A stretch of DNA of 64,000 nt from Aurantimonas sp. 22II-16-19i (lineage in GTDB: Bacteria > Pseudomonadota > Alphaproteobacteria > Rhizobiales > Rhizobiaceae). Below, one piece after another: positions 58,491 to 64,000 of this stretch. How positions within the stretch are numbered: position 1 is the first letter of the stretch; each line of letters opens with the position of its first letter. Position numbers and translations under genes: made by a program. The stretch lies in NCBI RefSeq assembly GCF_002088275.1, contig NZ_AQQS01000024.1:1-64000 (forward strand). The letters are read 5' to 3'. The notes under the pieces were generated by a model. It searched no databases. It was not told where the DNA came from and saw nothing but the letters and a program-made list of their open reading frames with translations.

Positions 58491-59441
58491 ATGAGACATT
58501 TCACGCGCCTTGCGGCGTCCGCCGTCGTCGCGGGCCTGGCCTTCGCGCCGGCCTCGGCCTCGGCCCAGCAGTTCATCAACGTTCTCACCGGCGGCACGTC
58601 CGGCGTCTACTATCCGCTCGGCGTCGCGCTGGCGAAGATCTACGGCGAGAACATCGACGGCGTGAAGACGCAGGTCCAGTCCACCAAGGCCTCCGTCGAG
58701 AACATCAAGCTCGTCACCGAGGGGCGCGGCGAGATCGGCTTCGCCCTCGGCGACAGCGTCAAGGCCGCCGCCGAAGGCAATGCCGAGGCGGGCTTTCCCG
58801 AAAAGGTCGAGAAGCTGCGGGCGATCGCCGCGATCTATCCGAACTATGTCCAGATCGTCGCCTCGAAGGATTCCGGCATCACCGATCTCGCCGGCATGAA
58901 GGGCAAGGCCCTGTCGGTCGGCGCACCGGCCTCGGGCACCGAGCTGAATGCGCGGGCGATCTTCTCGGCCGCCGGCATGAGCTACGACGATCTCGGCAAG
59001 ACCGAATATCTGCCCTTCGCCGAATCCGTCGAACTGATCAAGAACCGCCAGCTCGACGCGACGCTGCAGTCGGCCGGCCTCGGCGTCGCCTCGATCCGCG
59101 ACCTCGCCGCCTCGCTGCCGATCACCGTCGTCGCCGTTCCCGCCGAGATCGCCGAGACCCTCGGCGCGCCGTTCCAGGCGACGGAAATCCCCGCCGGCAC
59201 CTATGACGGCCAGGACGAGGCCGTGCCGACGCTCGCCATCACCAACATCCTGGTGACGTCGACGGATGTCGACGACGAGCTCGCCTACCAGATGACCAAG
59301 CAGCTGTTCGAGCACCTGCCGGACCTCGTCGCCGCCCACAATGCGGCGAAGGCCATCGACCCGAAGACGGCGGCCAAGAACCTCCCCGTGCCGCTGCATC
59401 CGGGCGCCGAGCGCTACTACAAGGAAGCCGGGCTGCTGTAA
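58491..59441 (+). CDS. TAXI-family TRAP transporter solute-binding protein
   Basis: 316 residues with a signal peptide cleaved after ASASA-QQ. The TAXI hallmarks are [50 protein letters not shown] and [28 protein letters not shown] precedes the ATG. TAXI proteins bind glutamate-like or other carboxylates for a fused DctMQ permease. No permease gene lies next to it, so it must act with a distant one. Confidence 0.93.
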   Translation: MRHFTRLAASAVVAGLAFAPASASAQQFINVLTGGTSGVYYPLGVALAKIYGENIDGVKTQVQSTKASVENIKLVTEGRGEIGFALGDSVKAAAEGNAEAGFPEKVEKLRAIAAIYPNYVQIVASKDSGITDLAGMKGKALSVGAPASGTELNARAIFSAAGMSYDDLGKTEYLPFAESVELIKNRQLDATLQSAGLGVASIRDLAASLPITVVAVPAEIAETLGAPFQATEIPAGTYDGQDEAVPTLAITNILVTSTDVDDELAYQMTKQLFEHLPDLVAAHNAAKAIDPKTAAKNLPVPLHPGAERYYKEAGLL

Positions 59442-59587
59442 GGCGATCCGCGGGCGACGTGACGCAAGCCGAGGCCGGCCGGGATGTCACCCGCCGGCCT
59501 CGGCCTTCCATGCACAGGTCAACGGGGTCGGATCTCTGCCATGTGGCTCGGCTTGCTCGAACCGTCGATCGGGCACATATTCGCGCC

Positions 59588-59863
59588 ATGAAGATCGCGT
59601 GGAGCGACGAGAAGGACGCCATCCTCAAGCAGCAGTACGGCTTCGGTTTCGATCGTGTCGTGGTTGCGCTGTCGGCAGAGCGCCTTCTCGATGAAAGAGC
59701 GCATCCGAACCGTGTTCGGTATCCACATCAGTATCAATGGATCGTCGAAATCGACGGTTATGCCTGGGTCGTTCCCTTCGTTCGTCGCGCGGACGGCGTG
59801 TTTTTCAAGACGATGTATCCCAGCCGGAAGGCGACGAAACACTATCTGGAGAGCCGGAAATGA
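59588..59863 (+). CDS. Probable BrnT-like toxin of a type II toxin-antitoxin pair
   Basis: 91 residues. It starts MKIAWSDEKDAILKQQYGF, similar to the BrnT start (W-D-E-x-K ... KHG), and ends MYPSRKATKHYL, matching the ARKATxxE block of the RNase-fold BrnT family. The match is partial, so it may be a divergent subgroup. Its stop overlaps the next start by 4 bases (ATGA). Moderately lower GC than neighbours suggests transfer. Confidence 0.6.
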   Translation: MKIAWSDEKDAILKQQYGFGFDRVVVALSAERLLDERAHPNRVRYPHQYQWIVEIDGYAWVVPFVRRADGVFFKTMYPSRKATKHYLESRK

Positions 59864-60144
59864 ACCCCCGAAAGGACCCGTTGCCGGTGTTGGAGACCGA
59901 CGAGGAACGAGCCGAATATGAGTTCAATGAAGCCGACGGCTGGGTCTCCACCGGCGACATCGCGGAAAAACGTGCGATGCTGAAGCAAGCCGCACTTCGG
60001 ATCCTCGATGATACGGCCCGTCAGCAAATCTCGATCTCGATCTCCGAGCACGACCTCGCCCGCCTCAAGACGAAGGCGGCGGAACGAGGGATGCCCTATG
60101 AAAGTCTGATCGACACCATCCTGCACGAATACGCCAAGGGGTGA
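59860..60144 (+). CDS. Probable BrnA/CopG-like antitoxin
   Basis: 94 residues. An acidic N-terminal half (ETDEERAEYEFNEADGWVS) should contact the toxin. The C-terminal half (RQQISISISEHDLARLKTKAAERGMPYESLIDTILHEYAKG) is a ribbon-helix-helix motif, which would bind DNA and autoregulate the pair. It is toxin first, antitoxin second, with a 4-base overlap, as in brnTA. Confidence 0.68.
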   Translation: MNPRKDPLPVLETDEERAEYEFNEADGWVSTGDIAEKRAMLKQAALRILDDTARQQISISISEHDLARLKTKAAERGMPYESLIDTILHEYAKG

Positions 60145-60219
60145 TGCGCGATCACGCGGCGCCTGGGTGCCCCGCCGTGCAAGTCGCGATCCCCGCACTT
60201 CCCGCGATGGCAACGCAAC

Positions 60220-62265
<2,046 letters not shown>

Positions 62266-62486
62266 TGCCTCCTGGCCATGGGGTGGCGCGCGCCTCCTAA
62301 GGCTAGGGTCGAAAGCGGCAAATGCGAAGGTTTCTTCGTCAGGCAGCGAGACAATGTCCGGGGCGAGCCCGCGGCGGCCGTCGGGCCGGACCTTCCAGAG
62401 GGACCTTCACGGACGGATTTTCGGGCTGCCTTGCCCATCGGGATCGGCTATCGAGGCCGCGACCTTGCCATTTGCCGAGACCCGTC

Positions 62487-63134
62487 ATGACCGCCGCTGC
62501 ACTCACCCCGTTCCTCGCCTATGCCGCGGCCCTCGGGATCGCCGCCTTCATTCCGGGCCCGGGCGTCGCCGGCCTCGTCGGCCAGTCGCTCGGCAACGGC
62601 CTCAGGGCGGCGCTGTTCTTCCTCGCCGGCATCGCGCTCGGCGACGTCGTCTATCTGACCGTCGCGGTGGCGGGGCTTGCCGCTCTCGCCGAGCTCTTCG
62701 CCGAGGCGCTCCTCGTCGTGAAGATCCTCGGCGGCGCCTATCTCGTCTATCTCGCCGTCACCTTCTGGAGGAGCGAGGGCAGCCTCGCCCGCGTCGAGGC
62801 GAGCCGGGAGCGGTCAGGGCGCAAGGCGTTTCTCGCCGGCTTCGCCGTCACCCTCGGCAATCCCAAGACCATCGTCTTCTATCTCGCCCTGCTCCCCTCG
62901 GTGCTGGATCTTCGCGCCGTCGGCATCGGCCAGTGGAGCGTCCTCGCGCCGCTGACCGTGCTGGTCCTCTTCGCCGTCCTGTCGCCCTATGCGCTCTTGG
63001 GGGCGAAGGCGCGCGGGCTGATGATGCGCCCGGGTGCCGTCCGGCGCCTCGAGCGGGCGGCGGGAGGCGTCATCGGCGGGGCCGGCGCGCTGATCCTCGG
63101 CGAGGCGGCGGTGGCGGCATGGCGGCGGATGTGA
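62487..63134 (+). CDS. LysE/RhtB-family amino-acid exporter
   Basis: 215 residues and about six helices. FIPGPGVAGLVGQSLGNGLRAALFFLAGIALGDVVY and the GFAVTLGNPKTIVFYLALLP block define the LysE/RhtB family of amino-acid and homoserine-lactone exporters. ATG 62487 gives the usual length. It ends 114 bp before mnmE. The substrate is unknown. Confidence 0.9.
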   Translation: MTAAALTPFLAYAAALGIAAFIPGPGVAGLVGQSLGNGLRAALFFLAGIALGDVVYLTVAVAGLAALAELFAEALLVVKILGGAYLVYLAVTFWRSEGSLARVEASRERSGRKAFLAGFAVTLGNPKTIVFYLALLPSVLDLRAVGIGQWSVLAPLTVLVLFAVLSPYALLGAKARGLMMRPGAVRRLERAAGGVIGGAGALILGEAAVAAWRRM

Positions 63135-63248
63135 GGCGCCGACCTTTATCACCCGTCATCGGGCGGGACGGCGCCCCTTCGCAGGACGGGCCATGATGGC
63201 GTAAGGTCGGCCGGAGCCAACCACCGACGCGACGCAAGGACGCCGGTC

Positions 63249-64000
63249 ATGCATTCCGATACCATCGCCGCACTGTCCTCCGGTGCCTTGCCCTCCGGTG
63301 TCGCCGTCGTCCGGGTCAGCGGGCCGGATGCGGCGGATGCGCTCCGGCGGCTGTGCGGGGCGGTGCCTGCGGCCCGCCGTGCCAGCCTGCGCAGCTTCCG
63401 TGACGCGTCCGGCGACGTCATCGACCGCGGCATCGCGATCTTCTTTCCCGGCCCCGGCACCGCCACCGGCGAGGATGTCGCCGAGTTCCACCTGCATGGC
63501 GGCCGGGCCGTGGTCGCGGCCTGCCTTACGGCGATCACCGCCGCCGTCGGCACGCGGCTCGCCGAGGCCGGCGAATTCACCCGCCGCGCCTTCGAAAACG
63601 GCCGCATCGACCTCACCGAAGCCGAAGGCCTCGCCGATCTGATCGCGGCGGAAACGCAAGGCCAGCACAAGGCCGCGATCCTCCAGGCGGGCGGCACGCT
63701 GCGCGCGCTCTACGAAGGCTGGATGCGGAGACTGACCGAGGCGAGGGCCCGGATCGAGGCCTCCTTCGACTTTGCCGACGAGGGCGACGTCGGCGAGGAC
63801 GTCGCCGACCGGACCGCCGAGGACATCGCCGGCCTCGTCGCCGAGATCCGCGCCCATCTCGCCCGCGCCGACCGGGGCGAGATCCTGCGCTCGGGCTTCA
63901 AGGTGGCGATCGTCGGCGCGCCGAATGCCGGCAAGTCCAGCCTCCTCAACGCGCTGGCCGACCGGGAGGTGGCGATCGTCACCGAGGTGCCGGGCACCAC
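63249..64000 (+). CDS. mnmE: tRNA modification GTPase MnmE (TrmE), N-terminal part
   Basis: The first 250 residues are present; the window edge cuts the gene inside the GTPase domain. The tetrahydrofolate-binding N-domain has SDTIAALSSGALPSGVAVVRVSGP, HGGRAVVAA and GEFTRRAFENGRIDLTEAEGLADLI. The G1 P-loop is IVGAPNAGKSSLLNALADRE, and VPGTT approaches G2/G3. MnmE and MnmG act together on tRNA wobble uridines. In relatives mnmE is directly upstream of mnmG on the same strand; here it is ~44 kb away and opposite. Confidence 0.96.
   Translation, partial: MHSDTIAALSSGALPSGVAVVRVSGPDAADALRRLCGAVPAARRASLRSFRDASGDVIDRGIAIFFPGPGTATGEDVAEFHLHGGRAVVAACLTAITAAVGTRLAEAGEFTRRAFENGRIDLTEAEGLADLIAAETQGQHKAAILQAGGTLRALYEGWMRRLTEARARIEASFDFADEGDVGEDVADRTAEDIAGLVAEIRAHLARADRGEILRSGFKVAIVGAPNAGKSSLLNALADREVAIVTEVPGT

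Overview
The window is about 64 kb of high-GC chromosomal DNA from an alphaproteobacterium. The order Hyphomicrobiales (Rhizobiales) is the best guess. The evidence is the leuS-lptE-holA and mnmG-rsmG-parA-parB blocks, canonical parS sites of the TTTCACGTGAA type, SorC and FCD-GntR regulators beside sugar transporters, and several classes of palindromic intergenic repeat that are common in this order. I cannot name a genus. The window starts inside sucC and ends inside mnmE. I see no rRNA, tRNA, CRISPR array or intact insertion sequence.

Layout. 0-6.5 kb: the end of sucC, an FCD/GntR regulator behind a 33-bp tandem repeat, an AI-2E-family permease, and an AraC regulator divergent from a TonB siderophore-type receptor. 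6.5-19 kb: the housekeeping block yggS, leuS, lptE, holA, a cupin gene, then parB, parA, rsmG and mnmG on the minus strand. This block holds two good parS sites and one near-match. A ~0.7 kb array of long hairpins separates lptE from holA. 19-20 kb: a small two-helix membrane protein and a Uma2-type nuclease fold. 20-31.6 kb: a minus-strand polyol or sugar-alcohol operon (two ABC permeases, Tat-type binding protein, SDR, FGGY kinase, glycerol-1-phosphate-dehydrogenase-like enzyme, ABC ATPase, GpsA-like dehydrogenase). A SorC regulator and a class II aldolase face it across an 11-bp-arm inverted repeat. 31.6-36.1 kb: a HAD phosphatase, two valine-degradation genes, a methyltransferase and a DUF1761 protein. 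36.1-37.2 kb: a gene-free mosaic of nested palindromes. 37.2-41.5 kb: a 1430-residue RTX protein with a seven-repeat N-terminal propeller and a VWA domain.

41.9-55.2 kb is a plus-strand sugar-acid catabolic region: IlvD/Edd dehydratase, SDR, DenD-like epimerase-fold enzyme, hydroxyisobutyrate-dehydrogenase-like enzyme, FCD/GntR regulator, second SDR, FAH-family diketo-acid hydrolase, complete tripartite tricarboxylate transporter and a D-2-hydroxyacid dehydrogenase. Three near-identical GTATAC-centred sites lie in front of the dehydratase, the second SDR and tctC, which points to one local regulon. 55.5-64 kb: a chemoreceptor, mscL, an orphan TAXI binding protein, a BrnT/BrnA-like toxin-antitoxin pair, a DUF255 thioredoxin-fold protein, a LysE exporter and the start of mnmE.

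The main points of interest are: the GTATAC regulon; the polyol operon that encodes homologues of both glycerol-1-P and glycerol-3-P dehydrogenase; a ~100-bp repeat that supplies the TAG stop codon of three unrelated genes; parS-like sites spread over nearly 50 kb; separation of mnmE from mnmG by ~44 kb in opposite orientation; and a low-GC lipoprotein gene inside the transporter operon.
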